Source: Onchocerca volvulus (Eukaryota > Nematoda > Chromadorea > Rhabditida > Onchocercidae). Taken from it: a DNA stretch of 64,000 bases. The stretch covers positions 2,398,976 to 2,462,975 of the forward strand of contig HG738139.1 in the NCBI GenBank assembly GCA_000499405.2, written 5' to 3'. The notes under the pieces were generated by a model that did not search any database, was not told the origin of the DNA, and saw only the letters and a list, made by a program, of their open reading frames with translations. Both the position numbers and the translations under genes were made by a program. This document shows positions 52,846-64,000 of the stretch, one piece after another (positions within the stretch are counted from its first letter, which is position 1; every line of letters starts with the position of its first letter).

Positions 52846-54373
52846 GAATGCTGCATTCTAAGATTAGCTAACAGTTTGAATGTAAAAATAATAACTTTAG
52901 AATAGCTATTTAATCTAAAATAAAGATTTTTGAACAAATTAATGATCTTTGATCGAACTATATATTATTGGAATTCGAAAAAAGCAATTTTATTAGTTGT
53001 ACTATTTAATCAATAATTCATTTATTTATTAGTTTAAATATTTAAAAGTGAAACTTCTTTGCATCAATTAGTTACTATGTCAACTTATGCAACAAAAATA
53101 TAAAATCGGTTATCCGTTAAGTCAAACTAGGTGTAATGTCCTTAATCAGTTTTACTTTTTCAGCAATAAACTTTCGAATTTTTGAAATTTGCCCATTTCT
53201 CATCATCAATATTTATCTCTAAAATAAACCTAATTGAATATCAAAAAATAGCCATAATTCTTAATCATATTCCTGTTCATTAATTCTAATTGTAAATCAG
53301 AATAATTACGACAATAGTAAGTTTCACTTTTCTAATAAGCCTTAATTGAATAATTCATTTCTCTTCATCTCCATTTAATTCATTCCTATTTTCCCTTCTT
53401 TTACTGCTACAAATCAGAAATTGCTTGTTTTAATTTTCAAAATTAAATTTCTCCCTCGATTGATGATTGCAAATATTTGCAAAACTGCTTAAAGATGTTG
53501 TAAGTTGCGAATTTTCAGTAAAATAAATCTCATCGATAATATGATATTATTGTTATCTATAATATCAATAATATTGCTTTATAATGTTTATCAAACACTA
53601 CACAATTCTTAGTACAATTTCTTTCATTTTTTTAGATTATACAATAGAAGTTACTGTTAGAAAAATAAAAAACAATTTTTTATTTCCGAAATATTTCCAA
53701 AAAAAAAAAAAAAAAAAAAGAGATGCGCTATTTAGTAAATTAAGTTTTTGTTTTTTTGATGATTAAGCAATTTTTTTTTTTTTGTTTTAAAGTAGAAAAT
53801 TTCTTTCTCATAGATTAGAATAAATTTTTGATTGATAGAGAATTTTGTTTGAAATAAAATAACAACAAAGAATCTACGTAATTCGATGAAAACATGTTTA
53901 TTTTATTCTACTGAAACATTTTATCTAATTTGTTGTAAATTTGTGTGAGAGAATTCGTAAAATCAAAAATTTGAATTGATTGAATTTTCTGCTATGCAAT
54001 TGAATTGTTTTTCAGAAAGCTAACTTTTATGGCTTTTAGCCATACCGGAATGTTAATTTTTATCCTTCAAATGATTTCATTTGCCAACTGAAGTTATTTA
54101 TAATTATGAAGTCAATGTCAGATAATTGGCTAAATTTAAAATTAAACTAAAACTTTTGCTAACTATTTGGAAAAGTTGATAGAAATTAAATGGCTTAGGC
54201 AAAAATGAATACAAAATTGTATGTATGTGACACCATTTGAAACATTCATTTTCAGCTTCGGAAAATTAAAGTTTTTTCAACAGTAATTTTCATCGAACTT
54301 TTTTGCGATGCTATTTGATGACCAAACATTATTTCTATTCATTTAATAATTTGAAACGAATAGTATGCTCGAA

Positions 54374-54411
54374 TTTCAGAAATTTAATATTTGTATGTAT
54401 TTATAATAGCA
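54374..54411 (+). repeat. Exact 38-bp repeat, copy 1
   Basis: Begins TTTCAGAAATTTAATATTTG and is identical to 55287-55324, on the same strand. Confidence 0.9.
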
Positions 54412-55286
54412 AAAATATACTTTAACAAATGAGCTAAATAATAAAAATACTAAAAAATTAATTAAAATGATCAGTGTGAACTAATTGATTAATTAATTTA
54501 AAATTAGGCTATAATAAATGATATGAAATCATTCAACTGTTTGAATAATATAAGACAAAAAGTAATTGAGCAATAAGAAATGTTTCTAAAAAAAAAAAAG
54601 AATTAGAATTCTATTAGTAAAATTTGAATTTTAAGCCAGTACACTGAAAGTGTAAATGATTAAAAATAAAGAAGTAATCGATTATTTTATTGAGATTCTA
54701 AAATTTTTATGATTTAATCATGTGATATTCACGTGTGAATTGGCGATTAATTTTTGAGATTTTAAAAAATTTTGATTTAATCATAAAATAGTTTACGCAT
54801 TAATGAACCAGTAAATTGAATTGAATAAAATATAAATGAAATGATAATAAATAATAATAATTAATATTAATGCCATTATAATAATTATTTTTTAAAAAAA
54901 AAAGATGTGATAATACTACTTAATTATTACTTTAAAAAAGTTATCTTTCATTTTGTCTAATATTCGTTAGTTTGCAAAAAATTTCATTTATGGATTTTCA
55001 TCCATTTTTTGCTTTAATTAATATTAGTTTTCAGGCAAATATCTTTTTTTTTTTTTTTTGAACATTGATGAGCAAGAAAGAGATTAATAGAAATTTGAAT
55101 ATCAATTTTCAATTTCATTAATGTTGATAACGATTTATCATCATCTGAAATTGCGTTATTGTTGACGTCAAACTATTGCTATAAAATTTCAAATTGTTTT
55201 GCCGTAATCTTACATAAAATAAACAAGTTGTATGATATATCTATTTAGTTTTTAAAATGTCATATTCTTGTGCTGATGATATTATG

Positions 55287-55324
55287 TTTCAGAAATTTAA
55301 TATTTGTATGTATTTATAATAGCA
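55287..55324 (+). repeat. Exact 38-bp repeat, copy 2
   Basis: Identical to 54374-54411 over 38 bases. The flanks differ. Confidence 0.9.
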
Positions 55325-55912
55325 TCATGTATCATAAAACTTTTCATGTCTATATGTATATACATGAAAAATTAATATATTATATCATAATATTATATCA
55401 AAAATTAATATTATATCAAAAATTAAAAAAATAGCTTCTTTATAAAGTGAATTTTGTAATAACTTTTTAAGGAAGAACGTAGGAAAAAATTGAAAAAATA
55501 AAAAATAATTTTATTCATTCAACAAAATTGCTTACTAGAAAATTTTCCCTCCCAAAAAATTGATTATTGATCCAAATTAGTTTGTTTCAAAATTTCAATC
55601 AAAAATTTTCAACCCATTTATTTCAATTTTTTCATATTGTCATTTTATTGCTTGTTCAAAATTGCTATTACATTGGAATAATATTAAATGAAAGAAAACT
55701 GAGAAAGGAAGAGAAGAAAGAAGAAAAAGTAAAAAAAAATTTTAAATTATCATTTATCGATGTAATCTTCTCAGAAGGAAAGAATTCTCTTCCTTTACTA
55801 ATAAAATAAGACAAAAAAAAAGAAAAAAAGAAAAAAAGAGATACTTTTCAGATTATTATAATATTATTGGAAGGCTTGAAGGAAAAAAAAAATTGGAAAC
55901 AAAATATTGGAA

Positions 55913-58900
55913 ATGAATAATTCAGTTGTATGGACAGTAAATGCATATGTTTCTAATGATATGATAGCTACAACTGGTGATACTATCGTACAACTTACAA
56001 CAGCTCTTTCAACTATTATGTATGTTTTTTTTTATTCATTTCCTTTTTTAATATTTCATTTCAAATTAAAAAAATTCTTCATGCAAACGAACGTAAGAAA
56101 TGTGCTTCATCCGATGGTTGTTTTACGGACAGATTCCGGATTGAATCCATGTCTACAAAAAAAAAAAAATAAAAAAATTTGTTGAAAAATAATCATCAAA
56201 GAATTTTGCTTTTATTTATCAATTTAAGTAATGAAATAAATTATGCGACATATTTGCCATCTAAGCTTGTTTTTAAATCTTTTGCGAAAATTTATGTTTT
56301 CGGACGAACATTTTGTCGAAAAATCAACAGCTATCTTCCTAATAGTACAATTTAAATAATAAAATTTGAGTTTTTAATTTTCACACTTAACGTGATACAC
56401 ATTTTTGAATTTTCTCTTTGATCTTCAATCTTTCTCAATAAGCTTTTGTTATGCGTAATTTTATTATCCGTAATTCATCATTCTAATATTTATAACATTA
56501 TAATGTTAGTTAAAAATTATTCCAAAATTATTTTGATAAATTTCCATTCGATTTTCAAAAATTATCGATAAAAAAATTATCGATGCGATTATCTGAATAT
56601 ATATTCGAGTAATTCAACCGTAATAAATGAAGTCAATGTGACAAGTTTGATAATAGTTGCCTTTCTGTGTCTCAAAAATCTATTTATATTTAAAATGTTT
56701 CATTTATAAGTACTTTTTTTTTCCGTACATTTCATTTTTAGAAAAAAAAGTAAGGTATAATTATTTGTGCTAATTACGCAAATTCTTCCGTCATAACTAA
56801 GAGTTAAACTAAAAAATCGCTGTCTAATTGCTCACATCCGCATTCTTTTCTTATCTTTTCTCATTTCTTATCATTTCATTTTAGTTTTCAATTCATTTCT
56901 TCTGATATCTTCATTGATAATTAATAATCTTTGTATTAAATTTCTTCTCATCCATCTCTCTTATTACCATCATCAGCGTAATGTTTATTCAATTTACAAT
57001 TTGCGATTAATTTCGCTCAAAATTTCTTCGTTTTCTTTAAACTATCATCAACTAATAATAAAATCACCATCGTTCTTATTCCTGAATAATACCGCTTATC
57101 ACAAAATATTCTATCATTTTTTGACGATGAATAATATATAAACATACAATTATCGATTGAATTTTAAATATTTTTAAAGTATTACTTAATTCCTTAATGA
57201 TTTGATGAATCATTTCTTAAGAAATTATCAAAATGAGATCAATAAGATAACTGATGGTTTTTTTTTTTTTTTTTTATAAATTTTTAGACTTATTTACTAC
57301 ATGAACAAATCTCATGATATATTTGCTACAGCTATTCAAATTAGGCCAAATGAAAAGGAGCAAAACTTGAAGTTACAAATTTTTCATTACAACTCAAAAA
57401 TCCTTAATTTTTAATTGCGTGAAAATTTATCCTTTTAAAATTTATTTTATGAAAAGATATTTTACACTATCTATTTTTATGTCATGTAATTTTTTCAAAA
57501 TTAATTATATGTTATTATATATTGAAAATTACTTTGAAATTTATTTTAAATATTTTGTTTGCTCTCACTTTCAACAAAAATTTTTGTTGTCAGTTTAAAG
57601 ATTTTAGCAAAGACTTTATTTTTATTACTATCATATTGTATGTATAAATAACATTGTTTAGTGTACACGAATTCAGCTTTAAATTTTAATTCTTTAAATT
57701 TCAATTGGCCATTGAGAAGTTAATTTAGTTGATAGTGGTTGGAAATGCAAATCATTTTCGCCTTTAAATTTGCAAATCAAATTGTTTTAAGAAAGAATGA
57801 TCGAAATTTTCAAACAAACTGATTCAGTTCATGCAAAATGGCAAGTAATGTCTATCAAGGACAAAGATTTTATGATGTATTTTAGGTTTTGAAAATATTT
57901 TGAAATTCACTGAACTTTGATCTTAAAAGATAAACAATGAATTTTCAAATTTGATAAATTCTACGACGTAAATGTTTCTAGAAATTCATCCCCTAATCTT
58001 CAAATATCAGTATCAAATAAGTGATGAAGATTTCGGTATCTAAGATTGATATTTCATAAAAATGTTTCAAAATTGGTCAAATTATCAGAAATCAGTGAAT
58101 TAATCACTGACTACTTGAAATAGACAATGATAATTGATATAAAAATGTAATCAGTAATGGTATTATAATACATTGACTATTTCTGGATTAGATGAAATAA
58201 AATTGCCCGGAATGTTGAGGAAATCGAGATTTTTACCCGAAAATAAGATGAATAAAAGGATAATAATATAGGCTTTTGTTTATTTCTCGGAAATGACCTA
58301 TTTAATTCTAACATAAAATAACATTTTTTTTCTCTGTTATGGGACTTAAAATAATCCCTCAGCTTAGGAAAATCAAGAAAATGAAATTTTTTTTTCTTTC
58401 TTTTATTTCAGCCTAAATAGCACATCAACATTGTCATCATCGCTATCAACAGCAGCAACATCACATTTGTCACCATCAATACAATCATCATCATCATCAC
58501 CATCTTTGTTATTATCCACATCACCATCATCATCATCATCATTATCATCAGTATTAGCAACAACATCATCATCATCATCACCATCATCATCACCATCATC
58601 ATTATTACCATCATCATCTTTATCATCGGTGATGCTTGCTAATGAGATGGAAGTTATAGTGCAAGATGATTGCCAATTCAGGGCTACACTTGAAAATTAT
58701 ATCACAATTGTTTCATTTTGCATCATTTTTTGTCTTTCCGTTGTAGGCAATGCAGTCGTTGTTGCTGTCATTTTACAGGTTTGGCTCTTAATTTTAATTT
58801 TTAATCATCTACAGTAATCAATAAAATTTTTGACTTTTAATTAATAAGTGATATTTTTAGCATTATGTTAATTAAGTAATAGTTATTCATTCAATAATAG

Positions 58901-61900
58901 ATAATATTTAATAATATTCATTTATTTATTTTTTTTTTCAAATTAAAAAAATAATTTTTAACAAATTTTAGCAACATTCAATGCGTTCAGTGACAAATAT
59001 TTATTTGTTAAATTTGGCAATTTCCGATTTGATGTTATCAGTGATTTGTATGCCACCAACTCTTGTTAGTTCCGTTATTTATTGTTGGATGTTCGGCGAT
59101 CTCCTTTGCAAGCTGTTTGCATATTTGCAGCGTATGTTTCGGTTTTTTTCCTTTCTGTCTATTGCATGATCAAAACTTTGAATATCTTTGCTATTTCTAA
59201 ATTTCAAAACAATTAATTTTTTCATTACTCCATAATTAACTCATAATTTGAACTTTATTTATGCTAAAAGAATTATTATCTAAAGGTTAAGGGTTAAATG
59301 TGATTATTATCTAAAGGTTAAGGGTTAAATGTGTAGCATTTTTTTCGTTGAATTCATCAAATCAAAAAACTTATTGCTTTTCTTTTAACGGTTAAAATTT
59401 ATTATGTTCCGAAACATTTTTAAAACTAAAAGACACCGTATTCTTTACTCTTAATAACTACTGCTTGCTTTTTTTGCATGAACTAATCAGTTTGTCTGGA
59501 AATTTTCAATCATTCTCTCTCAGAACAATTTATTTTGTATCAAATTTTATTAACTTAGAAGGGAAAAATGATTTTCATCTAACCACTCTAACCACTAGCA
59601 ACTAAATAAACTTCTCAATGCTAATTGGCATTTAAAAAATGAAAATTAAGTCTGGATCCGTAGACACTAAATAATAGTACATGTATACAGCTTAACAGCA
59701 ATAAAAATAAAAGCCTTTGTCAACATCCTTAAGCTGATAACAAAATTTTTGTTGCGAAAATGACAAAAAAATAAATTATGAGAGCAATCAATGCAAATAG
59801 AAATAATGCAGTAAACTTTTTATGAATTTATATGTGTCCTTTTAAAACAAAAACTGAAAACTTATATTTAATTTCGAGAAAATTTTAATTTCAACTGAAG
59901 TTGAGAATATTCTGTCGTAAAAATAGATAGTTAATCATTTCATAAATCATTCAAAAAAAAAGTTCATTTTATGTGAATAAAATTAGAATACACTTACATT
60001 AAAATGTTACAGTAACAAAATCAAAGAAAAAGAAAAAAGATAGAATCAAAAATATTTTGAATATAGGAAGTCTGGAAAAGGTATTGTAATAATCAAGAAA
60101 TTAGGATTTCTTTCTTCTTTTAAAAAAAGAAATCCTATCTTCAAATATGTCAACATTCATCGTAGTACTTTCAATTACAATTTTAAATAATCCTGAATAC
60201 CTGAATATCTCTTAATATTTGTATAAAAAAAATAACTTACTATAATCAATATTTTATGCTATTAAAAATTTTTTTTTAATGCTATCAAAATATGTTGAAA
60301 AGAAATACGATGACTAAATGAAGATTCTTTCACCAACCATAGATCACGAAGTATAATTAAATTTTATCAATCCCACTTTCCGTTACCACTTCCTGTTCTT
60401 TGATATATCATGATAAAACAAAAGTAAACATTATGTTAGCTTTTTTTTCATTACAAGTTCTCATCAAATTACATTTCAAATTTTTTATTATCATTTTAAC
60501 ATCTCTGTTTAAAAAAAAAAAAAAAAAAGTCCGAATTTTAACAATGAATTAAATTAAGATTGTTTGATCCTAAATATTATAAATTTATACTGATTATTCT
60601 ATGCACAATAACAATAACAAAAAGACTATAATAATAACAATACGATAACAGATTATGCACAAAAAACAATAACAATAAGCTATAATATATATCATATACA
60701 ATAAGCAATGACAATAAGGCTATAATGATAACATTACTGTAATATATCATGCACAATAAGCATGACGACGAAACCGTAAGATAATATTACCGTAATAAAT
60801 CATATGCCATAACTAGCTGTATCCGGCCATGCTCCGCGTGGCCGGTCTAGCTAGTCTATGTAATTAAAAATGTCCGTTCACTTACTTTTACCTGTCACAG
60901 GTGTGACAAGCAAAAGAAAAAAAACTAGGTATATTCATATAAAACACACGCCTGTTCGAATGCAACGCTGTATCAAAATTGCGAAGTTATCGGTGAAGAA
61001 CTTGCAACATCATGTGAGATGCCACAACGAACATTTACATTTTTATTTACATAGATTATCTTTCGACCATTATCTTGCATTGAATCAATGATTACTGACT
61101 TCGCTTTGTTTATCTGTTAATCGGAGCGTTTTGGCGGGAAACATATTTTATCGTTGCGGTGTTTTGGCGTTAAACATGTTTATCCTTGTGGACAAGTAAT
61201 AAAAAAAGAAAAAATAGATATATCTAGATAAAAACACATGTCTATTCGAATGCAACGTTGTGTCAAACGCTAAGCAAACGTTTAATTTTTATTTATATAG
61301 ATATTAATACCATCATAACATATCATTCACAATAAACAATAACAAAAAAATCGTAATAGTAACAAAAATTCTTTTTTTTTTTTTAAATTTCATGTACAAC
61401 AAGGAATAACAATGAGACAATAATAATGATAACATTATCATAATATATCAAAAATAATAGACAATAACAACCATAACAAATCAAAAATAATAAACAATAA
61501 TAACAAGATCATTCTTGAATATAAATTTTTTTCATATTCAAAAATTTTTGATGAACTGTTTTTTCTGTTCTCGTTAGCTGTCAATTCAAGGAAGTGCATT
61601 TCTTTTTTTTGTTTTTTTTTTTTATTTCTCTCTTTCAAATGCTACTAAAAACAAAAAAAGTTTAACAACGACTAACTTGGCAAAAAAATTTAGTAATATA
61701 TTCAAATATATCGAGGAAAATTTTTTCATTATTAGCAAAATAATTAAACAATCATTCATGCATAATGCATGAAAAGAGAACAGTATATATAAAACTAACG
61801 ATACAAAAAATATAAAAAATATAAAAGTATAATTTCATAATTATGATACTATTAAATAGATTAGTGAACAGTCTGCAAAATTATATCTTTTATGAGATTT

Positions 61901-63832
61901 TCAATTACTTTAAAATTAATATCAAAAAATATTAAACATAACATAATATAATATTAAACTATACATAACATTTGAAAAAATAAATATAATGTTAAAATTA
62001 TATAAGAAACAAATAAACTATGTATAATATTTTTAACAAAATCTATTTTTTAATTTCCATTTCTTTAATTAAAATTTGAAAAAAATTTTAATTAAAATTA
62101 TTTTGCAGCAGTTGTAGTCACAGCATCAGCTTACACATTAGCTGTGATAGCATTTGAACGATATTATGCCATTTGTAAGCCATTACATTCGAGAATTTGG
62201 CATACTCGATCCCATGCCTATACAATGATCACTTTAGTTTGGCTTATTTCAATTTTGGCCAATTTACTTATGCTTTTTATGTACGAACTACAAACCTATA
62301 ATGTTAATGGCCTTACATGTGCACCCAAACATCGGCCAATCCTTCATTTCGGTTATCAGGTAAATAAAATTCGGCTTTCCAGAAAAAAAAAAAAGCTTAA
62401 TTTAATAATTAATTATCTTATGCTATAAATCAAATATATTTAACCAGAAAAAAAAACTATTAGATTATTTTATTTTTAAATTTTCATTTCTTTTTTTCCT
62501 CTTATAAATTATCAATAAAAATAGCAGGTGAAAGATATAATGGCGCTGTGTGCTTGTTTCAGATCCATTTTTCCCATTTCCAGATAGTATAATAGAAAGT
62601 GCAAAATTTGGAATTTGCAGTGATAATCCAGCCTGGTGATTCAACTACCATCTGACTAAAATCTAATTGATTCATTTCTTGAAAATTTTTGAAAAAAAAA
62701 TTTGTGTCGAAAATTTTTTTTTTTTTTTTCAGATATATATGACCTCAGTATTATTACTTATTCCATTATGCATAATGATTGTTTTATATGGATCAGTAAT
62801 ACATTCGCTTAGGATTGACATGAAAATGGACCATCCTGCCGCTACTACAAATGGTAAAAAAGTTTTTAAATTTTTCAAATTAGACTTTTTTTTCCAAAAC
62901 TTATTATTATAATTTATGTCAAGCTTTGGGACACACCATTTGTCTCGATTCATTTAGCCTAGAAATATTATCGATCAGTTTAACAGAAGTATTAAAAAAG
63001 TCAAGTCATAAATGACTTATTAATAAAATTTATACATCATCAACCGAATAGTTGATTAAATTTCCCAGTTGTTATAGTCGCATTAGAATTTAATAAGCTA
63101 TTTCATTTTCAATTGATTTTTTTTTTCTGTTTTTTTTTATCATATTTTTAATATTACAGTTTTTTCTTTTTTCTTTTTTCAAAAATTTAGTCCGAAAATG
63201 AAAATAAAGATTTCAATTATTATAATAGTACCACAAAACCAAAAAAAATTATGATGATAAATGCAATATGGACAGTGGAATTTTTGAAATAAGAAGGAAA
63301 AATTGAGCGAAAAATTATGCCTCAATTCTTAATTCCCGGTAGTTCTCGTAGTAGTATGATGCCATTTCGGTATGGAATGAGGAAACATCTATTCATGCCA
63401 TTTTTCAAATTAATTATTTTGCAAAAATCATATTGTTAGATCCTATTAAAATTTTCAAAGAATTTTTCAAATATTCGTTTAGAATTTTCTTCTGGAAAAA
63501 TAAAATTGGTTTAAATTATCGAAAAATTTATTTTCTTCTTCTTTTGGTATAAATATCAAGCATGAATGAAATGATTGTCTTAATTGCTTCAGAGTTTCCG
63601 ATTTCTTTGAATTTTAAAAAACAACAAAAAGGATTTTAAAGTTTAGACAAACCATTTTGTGCTGCTAATTCTGAACGAATTCGAATTCGAAATTAATTCC
63701 TTTTTTTTTTTTTTAGATAGTATGTATGTTACACCAAGAAGCGGTGAACGACAACGATCACGCAAAGATTCAACGTTGAATAATTTGAGATCAATCAAAG
63801 ATAAGGGAAGAATAAATATGAAGTTAGCAAAT
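55913..63832 (+). CDS. Cholecystokinin/gastrin-like peptide GPCR (CKR type), 3' end beyond window
   Basis: A rhodopsin-class G-protein-coupled receptor for a sulfakinin/CCK-like neuropeptide, in the plasma membrane. Exons: 55913-56019, 58412-58778, 58972-59131, 62109-62359, 62733-62853, 63717-about 63832; phases agree throughout, giving about 374 aa so far. The N-terminus has NxS/T glycosylation sites (NNS, NST) and a poly-Ser stretch at about residues 38-100. TM1 carries the conserved GN and TM2 carries NLAISDLML. TM3 is followed by ERYYAICKPLHSRIWHTRSH, where ERY replaces DRY. ECL2 has a Cys for the usual disulfide. TM5 lies in exon 5. The basic ICL3 begins in exon 6, and TM6-7 are off the edge. 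The ERYxAICKPLxSRxWxTxSHA string points to CCK receptors. I cannot tell ckr-1 from ckr-2 orthology. The exon 1 join is supported by phase only. The exon 6 end is uncertain (an alternative donor lies at 63823). Confidence 0.88.
58432..58626 (+). repeat. (TCA)n trinucleotide repeat, in-frame poly-Ser
   Basis: Interrupted TCA/TCATCACCA repeats read in frame as Ser with Pro, Leu and Thr in the GPCR ectodomain. The opposite strand gives a poly-Met open frame, which is an artefact. Confidence 0.9.
59272..59333 (+). repeat. Perfect 31-bp tandem duplication
   Basis: 59272-59302 is repeated exactly at 59303-59333. Each unit contains CTAAAGGTTAAGGGTTAAAT. It lies in GPCR intron 3. Confidence 0.95.
60812..60855. 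repeat. G+C-rich nested inverted repeat
   Basis: ACTAGCT (60812-60818) pairs with AGCTAGT (60849-60855). Inside it, CCGGCCA (60823-60829) pairs with TGGCCGG (60839-60845) around a 9-nt loop. It is conspicuous in A+T-rich intron DNA and lies just before dispersed-repeat copy 2, so it may be part of that element. Confidence 0.85.
60868..61302 (+). mobile_element. Dispersed repeat, copy 2 (in GPCR intron 3)
   Basis: Same ordered blocks as 19790-20145: TTCGAATGCAACG, CACAACGAACATTTACA, TTTTTATTTACATAGATT, GGCGGGAAACAT, TAAACATGTTTATCCTTG, then a second TTCGAATGCAACGTTG and TTTTTATTTATATAGAT end. This copy is longer than copy 1 at its left end. Not coding. Confidence 0.72.
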
Positions 63833-64000
63833 GTTTGCAAATTTTTTTCAATCCAAAAATATTACCCTTCGATTCTAAAGCATATCAAATCTAATACTAA
63901 TTTAACGAAAATTTCTAAATTTAGCTTTAAACTATTCGAATAAAACTTTTCGAAATTCAGTCTTTTCGCAATAAATCGCAAATTTTTGCTAAATTTTGCT

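Larger units (their letters stand above)
34287..55912. other. Gene-poor A+T-rich interval
   Basis: About 21.6 kb between the BBS7 promoter and the GPCR start. Open frames are short, Phe/Lys/Asn/Ile-rich and lack recognisable motifs, as expected by chance in this composition. Homopolymer A and T runs of 10-20 are dense. Local repeat arrays and a hairpin are listed separately. Distal regulatory DNA, 5' untranslated exons of the GPCR gene or a small unrecognised gene could be present. Confidence 0.55.

Noticed and set aside
58408..58626. Minus-strand open frame of nearly pure Met/Val
   Set aside because: Reverse complement of the in-frame TCA repeat of the GPCR; composition artefact.
1..64000. 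tRNA, rRNA, CRISPR and bacterial (Wolbachia-like) insertions
   Set aside because: I looked for cloverleaf B-box words, regular spacer arrays and compact intronless bacterial genes and saw none. A tRNA scan and a search against endosymbiont genomes would settle it.

Overview
The window looks like nuclear DNA of a parasitic nematode, most likely a filarial worm. This is inferred from strongly A+T-rich DNA with many homopolymer runs, multi-exon genes with short introns, TTTCAG-type acceptors just upstream of start codons (as expected for spliced-leader trans-splicing), and proteins that align best with animal and C. elegans families. No species can be named from the sequence alone. There are no prokaryotic signs, no CRISPR array, and no tRNA or rRNA gene that I can see.

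Five protein-coding genes were assembled by eye, exon by exon. Splice phase agrees at every junction and the order of conserved motifs is kept. (1) 1687-12564, minus: Mediator subunit MED1, 20 exons, about 1368 aa. (2) 13369-16984, plus: UBXN4, an ER-anchored UBX protein, 11 exons, 447 aa. It is divergent from MED1 across an 0.8-kb shared upstream region. (3) 20437-26235, plus: a TFAP4 / C. elegans HLH-11 type bHLH factor, 5 exons, 375 aa. (4) 27756-33926, minus: BBS7 (C. elegans OSM-12), a BBSome subunit, 17 exons, 723 aa. It is convergent with TFAP4 and has an RFX/DAF-19 X-box-like palindrome upstream. (5) 55913 to the right edge, plus: a cholecystokinin/gastrin-like peptide GPCR, incomplete at the window end.

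From about 34.3 to 55.9 kb is a gene-poor, very A+T-rich stretch with several local degenerate repeat arrays and one long imperfect hairpin, but no gene I can defend. A dispersed repeat occurs twice, upstream of TFAP4 and inside an intron of the GPCR. CA/TG-type simple repeats lie on both sides of the first TFAP4 exon.

The genes do not form a pathway or operon. They are separate nuclear genes for transcription (MED1, TFAP4), ER-associated degradation (UBXN4), cilia (BBS7) and neuropeptide signalling (GPCR). The most notable structural observation is three well-supported GC-AG introns, one each in MED1, UBXN4 and BBS7. I found no convincing new biological system. The unusual items are listed as separate findings.
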